Source: Yersinia entomophaga (GTDB lineage: Bacteria > Pseudomonadota > Gammaproteobacteria > Enterobacterales > Enterobacteriaceae). From it: 64,000 bases of DNA. Both the position numbers and the translations under genes were made by a program. The stretch is taken from positions 646,232 to 710,231 of the forward strand of contig NZ_CP010029.1 in the NCBI RefSeq assembly GCF_001656035.1, given 5' to 3'. Below the pieces are notes generated by a model. That model was not told the DNA's origin. It saw only the letters and a list, made by a program, of their open reading frames with translations, and did no database searches. Position 1 is the first letter of the stretch. The number at the start of each line of letters is the position of its first letter. Positions 56,081 through 64,000 of the stretch are shown here, one piece after another.

Positions 56081-57327
56081 TGCGCAGTTCACCTCTTTCA
56101 CTGCTAATAGGCTTGCGGTTTAGTCGTGGTCGCCGTCGCGGCGGGATGGTATCGATGATTTCGATCATTTCCACTCTGGGCATTGCCTTGGGCGTCGCGG
56201 TGCTGATTATCGGCCTGAGTGCGATGAACGGCTTCGAACGTGAGCTGAAAAACCGCGTTTTGGCCGTGGTTCCACACGGTCAGATAGCTTTTCTCGATCA
56301 ACCGTTTAACGCTTGGAATGCGAGCCTGCAGCGGATCGAAAAAGTACCCGGCGTCGCGGCGGCGGCACCCTATATTGATTTCACTGGACTGATGGAAAAC
56401 GGCACCCAATTACGGGCGGTGCAGGTCAAGGGCGTCAATCCGGAGCAGGAAGAAAAACTCAGCGCGTTACCACAGTTCGTGCAGAACAACGCCTGGCAAG
56501 ATTTTCAGGCTGGTCAGCAGCAGGTGATTTTAGGTAAAGGGCTGGCGGACGCATTAGGGGTTAAGCAAGGTTCCTGGCTGACGGTGATGATCCCAAATAG
56601 CGATCCGGAAATGAAGCTATTGCAGCCGAAGCGTATTCGTCTGCAAGTTGCCGGCGTGTTCCAGCTCAGCGGTCAACTGGATCACAGTCTGGCGATGGTG
56701 CCCCTCAGCGATGCCCAGCAATATCTGGATATGGGCGATAGCGTGACCGGTATTGCACTGAAGTTTAATGACGTTTTCAACGCCAATAATCTCACGCGCA
56801 GCGCCGCAGAAGCCTCCAATGCTTATGTGAATTACAGCAGTTGGATCGGCACTTACGGCTATATGTATCGCGATATTCAAATGATTCGCACCATTATGTA
56901 TTTAGCTATGGTGCTGGTGATGGGCGTGGCCAGTTTTAACATTGTGTCTACGCTGGTGATGGCGGTCAAAGATAAAAGCAGTGATATTGCCGTGCTGCGA
57001 ACTTTGGGTGCCAAAGACGGCCTGATTCGGGCAATTTTCATTTGGTATGGCCTGCTGGCCGGGCTGGTGGGAAGTATCAGCGGCGTGGTGGTCGGTGTTG
57101 TCGCTTCATTGCAGTTAACCAATATTATCAGTGGGTTGGAAACGTTGATCGGTCATCATTTCCTGTCCAGCGATATTTATTTTATCGATTATCTACCTTC
57201 AGAACTGCATTGGTTCGACGTGGCCTGCGTATTAGCCACGGCCATTGTGCTAAGTCTGGTGGCCAGTTGGTATCCGGCCCGTCGCGCCAGCCGTATTGAC
57301 CCAGCGCGGGTATTAAGCGGGCAGTAA
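56080..57327 (+). CDS. lolE: LolE, lipoprotein-releasing ABC transporter membrane subunit
   Basis: The 415-residue protein has the same four-helix plus periplasmic domain plan as Lol[55 protein letters not shown] at the start, and [42 protein letters not shown] before the last helices. LolE receives lipoproteins in the complex. It ends the lolCDE operon; nagK follows 88 bp later. Confidence 0.96.
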   Translation: MRSSPLSLLIGLRFSRGRRRGGMVSMISIISTLGIALGVAVLIIGLSAMNGFERELKNRVLAVVPHGQIAFLDQPFNAWNASLQRIEKVPGVAAAAPYIDFTGLMENGTQLRAVQVKGVNPEQEEKLSALPQFVQNNAWQDFQAGQQQVILGKGLADALGVKQGSWLTVMIPNSDPEMKLLQPKRIRLQVAGVFQLSGQLDHSLAMVPLSDAQQYLDMGDSVTGIALKFNDVFNANNLTRSAAEASNAYVNYSSWIGTYGYMYRDIQMIRTIMYLAMVLVMGVASFNIVSTLVMAVKDKSSDIAVLRTLGAKDGLIRAIFIWYGLLAGLVGSISGVVVGVVASLQLTNIISGLETLIGHHFLSSDIYFIDYLPSELHWFDVACVLATAIVLSLVASWYPARRASRIDPARVLSGQ

Positions 57328-57415
57328 CAGCGCGATCACAATAGACGAGGAATCCGGTTGTTTTAGCCGGAACTGAATGGTACTGATAAACCGTTTACTG
57401 AATAAAGGTAAAGTT

Positions 57416-58336
57416 ATGTATTACGGTTTTGATATGGGTGGTACCAAAATTGAAATGGGCGTGTTTGATGCCGATTTACAGCGTATTTGGCAAAAACGTG
57501 TTCCAACGCCAAAACAGGATTATCAGCAATTATTGCAGGTACTGACGGAACTCACCCACGAAGCCGATGAGTTTTGCGGCGCGCAGGGCAGCGTAGGGAT
57601 CGGTATTCCTGGTTTACCCAATGACGACGGCACGTTGTTTACCGCGAACGTACTGGCGGCAATGGGCATGCCGTTGCAAGCCGATCTTTCCCGTCTGATT
57701 GGGCGGGAAGTTCGTATCGATAACGATGCCAACTGTTTCGCTTTATCCGAAGCTTGGGATCCAGAATTCCAGTCTTATCCCAGCGTGCTGGGGATTATCC
57801 TGGGCACCGGCGTTGGCGGTGGCATTATTCTCAACGGTCAGGCGATGACCGGACGTAACCATATCAGCGGTGAGTTCGGGCACTTTCGCCTGCCAATTGA
57901 TGCGCTCGACGTTTTGGGTGCAGATATTCCCCGGGTTCCCTGCGGTTGCGGCCAGTACGGCTGCATTGAAAACTATATTTCAGGCCGTGGTTTTGAATGG
58001 ATGTACGCCCATTTCTACGGTGAAACGCTACCCGCTACGCGCATTATCGAAAATTACTACGCCGGTAACGCACAGGCCACAGAGCATGTCGAACGTTTTA
58101 TCGCCGTTCTGGCGATTTGTCTGGGGAATCTGTTGACCATTATTGACCCACATTTGGTTGTGATAGGCGGCGGATTGTCGAACTTTGAACATCTGTATCA
58201 GGCATTACCGCAGCGTTTAGCTGCGCATTTGCTCCCCGTTGCGCGTTTACCGCGTATTGAGAAAGCTCGCTATGGCGATGCTGGTGGGGTGCGTGGCGCG
58301 GCGTTCTTGCATCTGTCTGATAGAAAAACATTATAA
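57416..58336 (+). CDS. nagK: NagK, N-acetyl-D-glucosamine kinase (ROK family)
   Basis: The 306-residue sugar kinase starts [18 protein letters not shown] (ATP-binding DxGGTK), has [14 protein letters not shown] with the catalytic Asp, [15 protein letters not shown], and the ROK zinc site in GHFRLPID...[18 protein letters not shown]. It phosphorylates GlcNAc freed by murein recycling. The ATG at 57416 has AAAGGTAAAG upstream; an in-frame codon at 57377 is less supported. It is adjacent to cobB as in E. coli. Confidence 0.95.
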   Translation: MYYGFDMGGTKIEMGVFDADLQRIWQKRVPTPKQDYQQLLQVLTELTHEADEFCGAQGSVGIGIPGLPNDDGTLFTANVLAAMGMPLQADLSRLIGREVRIDNDANCFALSEAWDPEFQSYPSVLGIILGTGVGGGIILNGQAMTGRNHISGEFGHFRLPIDALDVLGADIPRVPCGCGQYGCIENYISGRGFEWMYAHFYGETLPATRIIENYYAGNAQATEHVERFIAVLAICLGNLLTIIDPHLVVIGGGLSNFEHLYQALPQRLAAHLLPVARLPRIEKARYGDAGGVRGAAFLHLSDRKTL

Positions 58337-58360
58337 ATAAAGTAAAAGAGGCAATAGGTT

Positions 58361-59197
58361 ATGCGCATTCGCCATCGGCTGTGTCGGTTTCGCAAGAATA
58401 AGCATCTGCGTCATCAACGTTTTCGCTCTCGTATTTTCCACCGTGATAGTTCCGCCAGTACAGAAATGAAGAAACCTTTCGTGGTCGTACTCACCGGCGC
58501 AGGTATTTCTGCTGAGTCTGGAATTCGTACTTTTCGCGCGGCGGACGGTCTATGGGAAGAACATAAAGTTGAAGACGTGGCGACGCCGGAAGGCTACCAG
58601 CGCGATCCTAAACTGGTGCAGGCTTTTTACAATGCGCGTCGGCGCCAGCTACAGCAACCGGAAGTGGCACCCAATGCTGCACATTTCGCGCTAGCAGATC
58701 TGGAGGCGGTATTAGGCGATAATTTCCTGCTGGTTACGCAAAATATCGATGATCTTCATGAGCGGGCTGGCAGTAAACGAGTGATTCATATGCACGGTGA
58801 ATTACTCAAAGTACGCTGTACTCAGTCTGGTCAGGTTCTGGATTGGCCGGGCGATCTTAGCGCCGATGAGCGTTGTCATTGCTGCCAGTTCCCTGCACCG
58901 CTGCGCCCGCATATTGTGTGGTTTGGTGAAATGCCGATGGGGATGGATGATATTTATCAGGCGTTGGCTGAGGCTGATTTCTTTATTTCCATTGGTACCT
59001 CCGGCCATGTTTATCCGGCGGCAGGTTTTGTACATGAATCGGCGTTGAATGGCGCTCATACTGTAGAACTGAATCTGGAGCCGAGTCAGGTAGAAAGCCA
59101 GTTCGAGGAAAAACATTACGGCTTAGCCAGTAAAGTGGTGCCGGAGTATATCCGCGAGTTTCTTACCACTCGCGGAGAAAACCGCGAAGGCGAATAA
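58361..59197 (+). CDS. cobB: CobB, NAD-dependent protein deacylase (sirtuin)
   Basis: The 278-residue class III sirtuin has the NAD motif [22 protein letters not shown], Tyr and Arg in [11 protein letters not shown] that favour succinyl-lysine, [12 protein letters not shown], the catalytic His in [11 protein letters not shown], and the zinc Cys in [19 protein letters not shown]. It removes acetyl and succinyl groups from lysines, for example on acetyl-CoA synthetase. An Arg-rich N-terminal extension (about 36 residues) precedes the core, as in the long E. coli form; a short form from the ATG beginning MKKPF is also possible. Confidence 0.95.
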   Translation: MRIRHRLCRFRKNKHLRHQRFRSRIFHRDSSASTEMKKPFVVVLTGAGISAESGIRTFRAADGLWEEHKVEDVATPEGYQRDPKLVQAFYNARRRQLQQPEVAPNAAHFALADLEAVLGDNFLLVTQNIDDLHERAGSKRVIHMHGELLKVRCTQSGQVLDWPGDLSADERCHCCQFPAPLRPHIVWFGEMPMGMDDIYQALAEADFFISIGTSGHVYPAAGFVHESALNGAHTVELNLEPSQVESQFEEKHYGLASKVVPEYIREFLTTRGENREGE

Positions 59198-59317
59198 TTT
59201 CCTCAGGGATTACTGCGTTTTTTTATGCAGGGACATCTTGGCAATGTCCCTGTGTCATTTCTGTCATAGCGTTATTATTCTGGCTTAAGTTTGTTTAAAA
59301 CTGACCTGACGCAATAT

Positions 59318-59331
59318 TTGATCGTGATCAC
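59318..59331. promoter_or_regulatory. FNR box upstream of pepT
   Basis: TTGATCGTGATCAC matches the FNR consensus TTGAT-N4-ATCAA at nine of ten specified bases, 39 bp before the pepT ATG. Anaerobic, FNR-dependent induction of pepT is known in Salmonella, so the site fits. Confidence 0.8.
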
Positions 59332-59370
59332 TTCCCCATAATGATATCCATCATTTTGAGGGTGGGAACC

Positions 59371-60642
59371 ATGGACAAATTACTCGATCGCTTTTTTAAC
59401 TATGTCTCTTTCGATACACAATCAAAAGCTAAGGTAAAATCCGTGCCGAGCACCGATGGGCAACGTAAGCTGGCGGCAGCGTTGCAACAAGAGCTGCTGG
59501 CCTTGGGCTTTGAGCCGGTGACCTTGAGCGAGCACGGCTGCGTGATGGCAACTTTACCGGCGAACGTTGACTGGGAAGTGCCCACAATCGGTTTTATTGC
59601 CCATTTGGATACCGCACCTGATTTCAGTGGCAAAAATGTCAATCCGCAAATTGTGGAGAACTATCGCGGCGGCGATATCGCGCTGGGCATGGGCGATGAA
59701 ATTCTGTCGCCGGTCATGTTCCCAGTGTTGCACCAGTTGCTTGGACACACTCTGATTACCACCGACGGTAAAACCTTACTGGGTGCCGATGATAAGGCTG
59801 GTATTGCCGAAATCATCACCGCTATTGTGCGTCTCAAAGAGAACAATATTCCCCACGGCAAGATTCGAGTGGCGTTTACGCCGGATGAAGAAGTGGGAAA
59901 AGGCGCGCAATTCTTTGATGTAAATGCTTTTAACGCCGATTGGGCCTATACCGTGGACGGGGGCGGCGTGGGCGAGCTGGAATATGAAAACTTCAATGCG
60001 GCCTCGGTGACCATCAAAATTGTCGGCAATAATGTCCATCCCGGCAGTGCCAAAGGGGTCATGGTCAATGCGCTGTCATTGGCTACTCGTTATCATCAAT
60101 CGCTTCCGGCAGATGAAACCCCAGAAAATACCGAGGGTTATCAGGGTTTTTACCATCTTCAAAGCATTAAAGGCACGGTAGAACGGGCTGAAATGCATTA
60201 TATTCTGCGCGATTTCAGCCGCGATGGCTTCGAAGCTCGTAAGAAAAACATGGTGGATATTGCCAAACAGGTCGGTAAAGGGTTACATCGCGATTGCTAC
60301 ATCGAAATCATTATCGATGACAGTTATTACAATATGCGTGAACACATAGTGGAGCATCCGCATATTATTGAACTGGCGCAGCAGGCGATGCGTGATTGCG
60401 ATATCGAACCTATTATGAAACCGATTCGTGGAGGCACCGATGGCGCTCAGCTGTCGTTCCGCGGTTTGCCTTGCCCGAATATTTTTACCGGCGGTTATAA
60501 TTTCCATGGAAAACATGAATTTATTACGCAGGAAGGAATGGAACAGGCGGTGTCGGTTATTATGCGTATCGCCGAATTAACCGCGCTACGGGCCAAAAAC
60601 GCTGAACCGCAGAGCGAGAAAAACGCAGCTTTGATGAAATGA
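59371..60642 (+). CDS. pepT: PepT, tripeptide aminopeptidase (peptidase T)
   Basis: The 423-residue M20B zinc peptidase (E. coli 408) starts [18 protein letters not shown]. Metal ligands and catalytic residues are visible: [52 protein letters not shown] and [12 protein letters not shown]. The dimerisation domain lies between about 205 and 315. It releases N-terminal residues from tripeptides. The ATG at 59371 has GAGGGTGGGAA upstream. In E. coli potABCD is beside pepT; here cobB is the neighbour instead. A bidirectional terminator follows. Confidence 0.96.
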   Translation: MDKLLDRFFNYVSFDTQSKAKVKSVPSTDGQRKLAAALQQELLALGFEPVTLSEHGCVMATLPANVDWEVPTIGFIAHLDTAPDFSGKNVNPQIVENYRGGDIALGMGDEILSPVMFPVLHQLLGHTLITTDGKTLLGADDKAGIAEIITAIVRLKENNIPHGKIRVAFTPDEEVGKGAQFFDVNAFNADWAYTVDGGGVGELEYENFNAASVTIKIVGNNVHPGSAKGVMVNALSLATRYHQSLPADETPENTEGYQGFYHLQSIKGTVERAEMHYILRDFSRDGFEARKKNMVDIAKQVGKGLHRDCYIEIIIDDSYYNMREHIVEHPHIIELAQQAMRDCDIEPIMKPIRGGTDGAQLSFRGLPCPNIFTGGYNFHGKHEFITQEGMEQAVSVIMRIAELTALRAKNAEPQSEKNAALMK

Positions 60643-60685
60643 TATTGCGATAAATAAAGGCGTGTTTCGTATAGATTCGCCCAAT

Positions 60686-60725
60686 AAAAACGCCCCTTAG
60701 GTCAAAACCCGAGGGGCGTTTTTTT
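60686..60725. terminator. Bidirectional terminator between pepT and roxA
   Basis: AACGCCCCT pairs with AGGGGCGTT around a 14-nt loop, with T-runs (TTTTTT) on the plus side and AAAAA (T-run on minus) on the other. It lies between convergent genes and can end both. Confidence 0.9.
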
Positions 60726-60753
60726 AGCTTTAAACTGCCGGATATCTCACAAG

Positions 60754-61875
60754 TTAATCGCGGAAATACCAGTAGCCGCTGTTAACCAGCTCGGTCAGCG
60801 TCGCCAAGAAGGACGGCTCGTCTAACGCATCACCGAGCATTTCGGCGCTAACGCTAAAGTGTTGGCACAACGCATCGGCCGCAGGCAGGTGCGGAGTATC
60901 GATCAATTCGCCGTTAACAAAGCAATTATCACCTAGGCGAATAACCCGCAGTCCGCTCAGGCGATGTAACTCTTCACCTTGGCTCAGCAACTCATAGATC
61001 TCACCAGCCTGATAAGGCGGTTCCGGTGGCGAAATATCCAGTTCATGGCGAGACTGGGACACGAACTCGCCGAACCAGTGTTGGAAATGCTCAGGCTGTT
61101 GGAACAATTCCAGCATCATTTGGCGCAGCGTATCCATTTCCTCTGGCAATACGTCCGCCGGACGATTACGCAGTTTCAGATCTGGATCGCTATAACGCTT
61201 GCTGCCTAACTCTCTGGCCAGCACGTAATCGGCAAAGCCGCTGACCAGTTCCCGGCCGTTAGGCGCACGGAACCCGACGGAATAGTTCAGCGCGTTTTCC
61301 AACGCGTAGCCTTCGTGCGGGAATCCAGGCGGAATATACAGAATATCGCCCGGCTCCATTTCTTCATCGATAATGGCGTCGAATGGGCCGACTTGCAGTA
61401 AATCAGGATGAGGACAGTGCTGTTTCATCGGCACTTTTTCACCTACGCGCCAACGGCGGCGACCCGTACCCTGAATAATAAATACGTCATATTGATCAAA
61501 ATGAGGGCCAACGCCACCGCCCGGTACGGAATAGGAGATCATCAGATCATCCATTCGCCAGTCTGATAGCGCACGGAACGGACGCATCAGCGCTGCCGAT
61601 GGCTCATGCCAATGATCGACGGCCTGAACCAGCAGAGACCAATTGGTTTCCCCTAAATGATCGTAGCTCTCGAACGGCCCGTGGCTGACCTGCCAGCGAC
61701 CTTCCTGATGGCTGACCAAACGGCTATCCACCTCCGTTTCCATAGCCAGACCGGCTAATTCATCGGGAGATAGGGGGTCGATAAAGTTTTTAAAGCCGCG
61801 TTTCAGGATCACGGGGCGCTTTTGCCAATAGCGTTGCAGGAAGTCTTGCCAATCCAGATCGAGTTGGTAATCCAT
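60754..61875 (-). CDS. roxA: RoxA, 50S ribosomal protein L16 arginine hydroxylase
   Basis: The 373-residue JmjC-type 2-oxoglutarate oxygenase (YcfD, same length in E. coli) has DWQDFLQRYWQKRPVILKRG, the iron-binding H-x-D in GPHFDQYDVFIIQGTGRRRWRVG, the distal His in IPPGFPHEGYALENALNYSVGFRAP, and a C-terminal winged-helix-like dimer domain. It hydroxylates Arg81 of L16 in E. coli. It lies between pepT and phoQP as in E. coli, on the minus strand, and converges on pepT. Confidence 0.95.
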   Translation of the reverse strand: MDYQLDLDWQDFLQRYWQKRPVILKRGFKNFIDPLSPDELAGLAMETEVDSRLVSHQEGRWQVSHGPFESYDHLGETNWSLLVQAVDHWHEPSAALMRPFRALSDWRMDDLMISYSVPGGGVGPHFDQYDVFIIQGTGRRRWRVGEKVPMKQHCPHPDLLQVGPFDAIIDEEMEPGDILYIPPGFPHEGYALENALNYSVGFRAPNGRELVSGFADYVLARELGSKRYSDPDLKLRNRPADVLPEEMDTLRQMMLELFQQPEHFQHWFGEFVSQSRHELDISPPEPPYQAGEIYELLSQGEELHRLSGLRVIRLGDNCFVNGELIDTPHLPAADALCQHFSVSAEMLGDALDEPSFLATLTELVNSGYWYFRD

Positions 61876-62053
61876 TTTTTATCCCAGGGATTGAGTGAAC
61901 TTGCGAATGATTATAACGGATGGCGCGTGACAGTATCAGGGGCAGGGCGGCAAATTTTGTAGGAATGGCACTGGATGCAGAAAATGCGGACGATTCTCTG
62001 CGTCCGCACAGAGCATTTGAGAAATTTATTTGGCAAATGAATCCGGTTATGAA

Positions 62054-63511
62054 TTATTCGTCGTGATGCTGATCTTGCTGTCGCCCAAAGGTTACCAGCA
62101 TTTTGGCTCCGCCTAAGGGACTGTCGGTAACGGAAATTCGCCCCTGGTACTGTTCAATAATTTCTGCCGCGACGGATAATCCCAGCCCTTGCCCAGGACG
62201 TAAGGTATCAACCCGCTGACCGCGTTGGAAAATCACTTCGCGCTTGCTCTCCGGAATGCCAGGGCCGTCATCGTCCACAACGATGGTGAGTTGTTTTTCC
62301 GAGTGCAGGGCGGTAATTTCCACGAACTCGAGACAGTATTTGCAGGCATTTTCCAGCACGTTGCCCATCACTTCCATAAAGTCGTTTTTCTCCCCCATAA
62401 AGGTGACCTCGGGGGAGATATCCAGAGTGAGTACGACGCCTTTACGCTGATAAACCTTGTTTAATGCACTGCATAAACTATCTAAAAGCGCCGGAACTGA
62501 ATGGATTTCCCGAGCTAATACATTGTGTTCAGAGCGCATGCTAGCGCGATGGAGATAATAGCCAATCTGCTGGGAGATTCGGCTAATTTGTTCCAGCATG
62601 ATAGGCTCCACTTCTTCGATAGTGGCCTGTTTGCCGGAGCGCAACGAGCGCAGCGTGGTTTGCAGCACCGCCAGCGGGGTTTTAAGACTGTGGGTCAGAT
62701 CGGAAAGTGTTGTGCGATATTTGGTATAGCGCTGGCGCTCGTTGGTCAGCAAAATATTCAGGTTTCGCACCAAGCTGAGCAACTCGCGCGGCGGATTTTC
62801 ATCCAACTGTTCCCGCTCGCCTTTTTCCAGCTGGCTGATTTGGCTGACCAAAGCTTTGATAGGGCGCAGGCTCCAGTACGCCGCCAGCCACAACAGGGGG
62901 ACGACCAACAACAGGTTGGCGAGCAGTACATAACTAAACCAGTTCCATACCATATCCGAACGCTGTAGCTCTTGCGGAATAGTATCTACCACCACAATGG
63001 TTAAAGCGGGAAGGCGTTCGGTCGCCTGATATGCGTTGACGGAAACCGAGTGCGTTAGCGCGCTGGCGTCGGTGTCGTCGTATTTCTTCAGCTGATCCTG
63101 CGCTTTGGGGTTGTCCCCTAATACCGCGCTACTGATTTCGGTACCGGTATCCAACTCATAGAACCCGGGTTTGCTAAGCCAGCTTTTCTGAATATGAGAT
63201 TCCAGTTCAGGCACATGGCGCTGTCGCCACAGAATGTTGCCGTTATGGTCATAAATCAGTACCAGCGTAGGAACATTCAGCTCCAGCTCGGGAGGAATGG
63301 TAATGCTGAGTTTGTTGTCATGCCATTGAGCCAGACTAAAGAACAGATTGCTTTCCCCCCGATGAGCGCGGAAGGTGTTTTTATCGAAGCTAACAATATA
63401 GCCCACCACCGCTACCATTCCGTAGGACAGCGAAAGCGCTAGAATCACGCCCGCCGTAGCCATCAGGAAGCGGGCGCGCAGGGAGAAAGGTTTACTGTTC
63501 GATTTAAACAT
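62054..63511 (-). CDS. phoQ: PhoQ, Mg2+/peptide/pH sensor kinase
   Basis: The 485-residue kinase has a short cytosolic tail, membrane helix 1 (about 17-40), a periplasmic PAS-like sensor (about 45-190), helix 2 (about 192-213), a HAMP linker, His274 in [21 protein letters not shown], and the ATPase domain ([30 protein letters not shown]). The acidic patch that faces the membrane is DDTD at 145-148, fewer acids than the E. coli EDDDDAE. It controls PhoP and so lipid A and virulence genes. It starts 5 bp after the phoP stop on the same strand. Confidence 0.96.
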   Translation of the reverse strand: MFKSNSKPFSLRARFLMATAGVILALSLSYGMVAVVGYIVSFDKNTFRAHRGESNLFFSLAQWHDNKLSITIPPELELNVPTLVLIYDHNGNILWRQRHVPELESHIQKSWLSKPGFYELDTGTEISSAVLGDNPKAQDQLKKYDDTDASALTHSVSVNAYQATERLPALTIVVVDTIPQELQRSDMVWNWFSYVLLANLLLVVPLLWLAAYWSLRPIKALVSQISQLEKGEREQLDENPPRELLSLVRNLNILLTNERQRYTKYRTTLSDLTHSLKTPLAVLQTTLRSLRSGKQATIEEVEPIMLEQISRISQQIGYYLHRASMRSEHNVLAREIHSVPALLDSLCSALNKVYQRKGVVLTLDISPEVTFMGEKNDFMEVMGNVLENACKYCLEFVEITALHSEKQLTIVVDDDGPGIPESKREVIFQRGQRVDTLRPGQGLGLSVAAEIIEQYQGRISVTDSPLGGAKMLVTFGRQQDQHHDE

Positions 63512-63516
63512 GGCGA

Positions 63517-64000
63517 TTAGTTGGCATCAAACCGGTAGCCTTGGCCACGGATAGTGGTGATAACTTCTTTTTCGTGTTCGGCCTGCAATTTTTTGCGCAA
63601 ACGGCCCATTAATACATCGATGGTATGGCTTTCGCGTAGTTCAGCGTCGGGGTAGAGCTGTAGCATCAGCGTGTCTTTACTGACGACTTTGCCCGCGTTT
63701 CGAATCAAAGTTTCGATAATGGTGTATTCAAAAGCGGTCAGTTTGATTTGTTGCTGATTCACGCACAGTTCACGGCGAGAGAGATCGATAAGGAACGGCG
63801 GGAATTCGATAATCTGCGAGGCCAGACCGCTGTTGCGGCGCATCAATGCCTGCATACGGGCAATGACTTCTTCCAGATGAAAGGGCTTGGTGACGTAATC
63901 GTCGGCACCGGCTTCCAGTACCGCCACTTTATCCTGCCAGCTTTCACGGGCGGTTAATACCAAAATGGGCAACTTGGTTTGATGACTACGCCAGCGGCGA
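63517..64000 (-). CDS. phoP: PhoP, response regulator, 5' end beyond the window
   Basis: The visible 161 codons end at the stop beside phoQ and run off the right edge. They encode the end of the receiver ([40 protein letters not shown], with the conserved Lys) and the whole winged-helix DNA-binding domain of the OmpR type ([48 protein letters not shown]). The phosphoacceptor Asp and N-terminal third lie outside. PhoP activates Mg2+ uptake and envelope-modification genes. Confidence 0.95.
   Translation of the reverse strand, partial: RRWRSHQTKLPILVLTARESWQDKVAVLEAGADDYVTKPFHLEEVIARMQALMRRNSGLASQIIEFPPFLIDLSRRELCVNQQQIKLTAFEYTIIETLIRNAGKVVSKDTLMLQLYPDAELRESHTIDVLMGRLRKKLQAEHEKEVITTIRGQGYRFDAN

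Overview
The window is chromosomal backbone of a gamma-proteobacterium of the order Enterobacterales. Gene content and order follow the E. coli/Salmonella 23-26 min region: mdtG-lpxL-trhO-yceO-solA-bssS-dinI-pyrC, rne-rluC-yceF-yceD-rpmF-plsX-fabHDG-acpP-fabF-pabC-mltG-tmk-holB-ycfH-ptsG, hinT-ycfL-lpoB-thiK-nagZ-ycfP-ndh, ycfJ, mfd-lolCDE-nagK-cobB-pepT-roxA-phoQP. A tetrathionate reductase locus, the RNase E length and the missing E. coli genes (yceI/yceJ, grxB/mdtH, fhuE, comR/bhsA/ldtC, potABCD) suggest Yersinia or a close relative. The genus is an inference.

Layout. 1-5.1 kb: a POT peptide transporter cut by the left edge, MdtG efflux pump, a DoxX membrane protein, a YciI-like protein and lipid A acyltransferase LpxL, all on the minus strand. 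5.3-12.7 kb: complete ttr locus, with the two-component system ttrSR divergent from the structural operon ttrBCA. 12.7-21.3 kb: a small membrane protein, a DMT exporter, trhO, tqsA, a tiny yceO homologue, an RcsA-like regulator without a phosphoacceptor Asp, solA, bssS, SOS-controlled dinI, and pyrC. 21.5-34 kb: a quinol-monooxygenase-like protein, rne, and the rpmF/fatty-acid cluster. 34-46 kb: folate, cell-wall, nucleotide and replication genes, ptsG with conserved leader signals, and the lpoB-thiK-nagZ-ycfP run, in which nagZ is frameshifted. 46.6-49.2 kb: a decayed type II secretion remnant (gspJ and gspK broken, gspL and gspM open). 49.7-64 kb: ycfJ, mfd, the Lol lipoprotein-release operon, nagK, cobB, pepT, roxA and phoQ, with phoP cut by the right edge.

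Functional themes. Anaerobic respiration and redox control recur: ttr, and FNR-type boxes at ndh, pepT and possibly ttrB. Envelope construction is the other theme: fab genes, lpxL, mltG, lpoB, nagZ/nagK recycling, lolCDE and phoPQ. I see no tRNA, rRNA, CRISPR array, insertion sequence, prophage or attachment site.

I did not find a clearly new multi-gene system. The points most worth a second look are the nagZ frameshift, the gsp remnant, the yceO homologue, the RcsA-like pseudo-receiver, the yceD-rpmF promoter next to the start codon, and the three 20-bp repeats between fabH and fabD. All family assignments come from reading the translations against remembered family sequences, not from a search.
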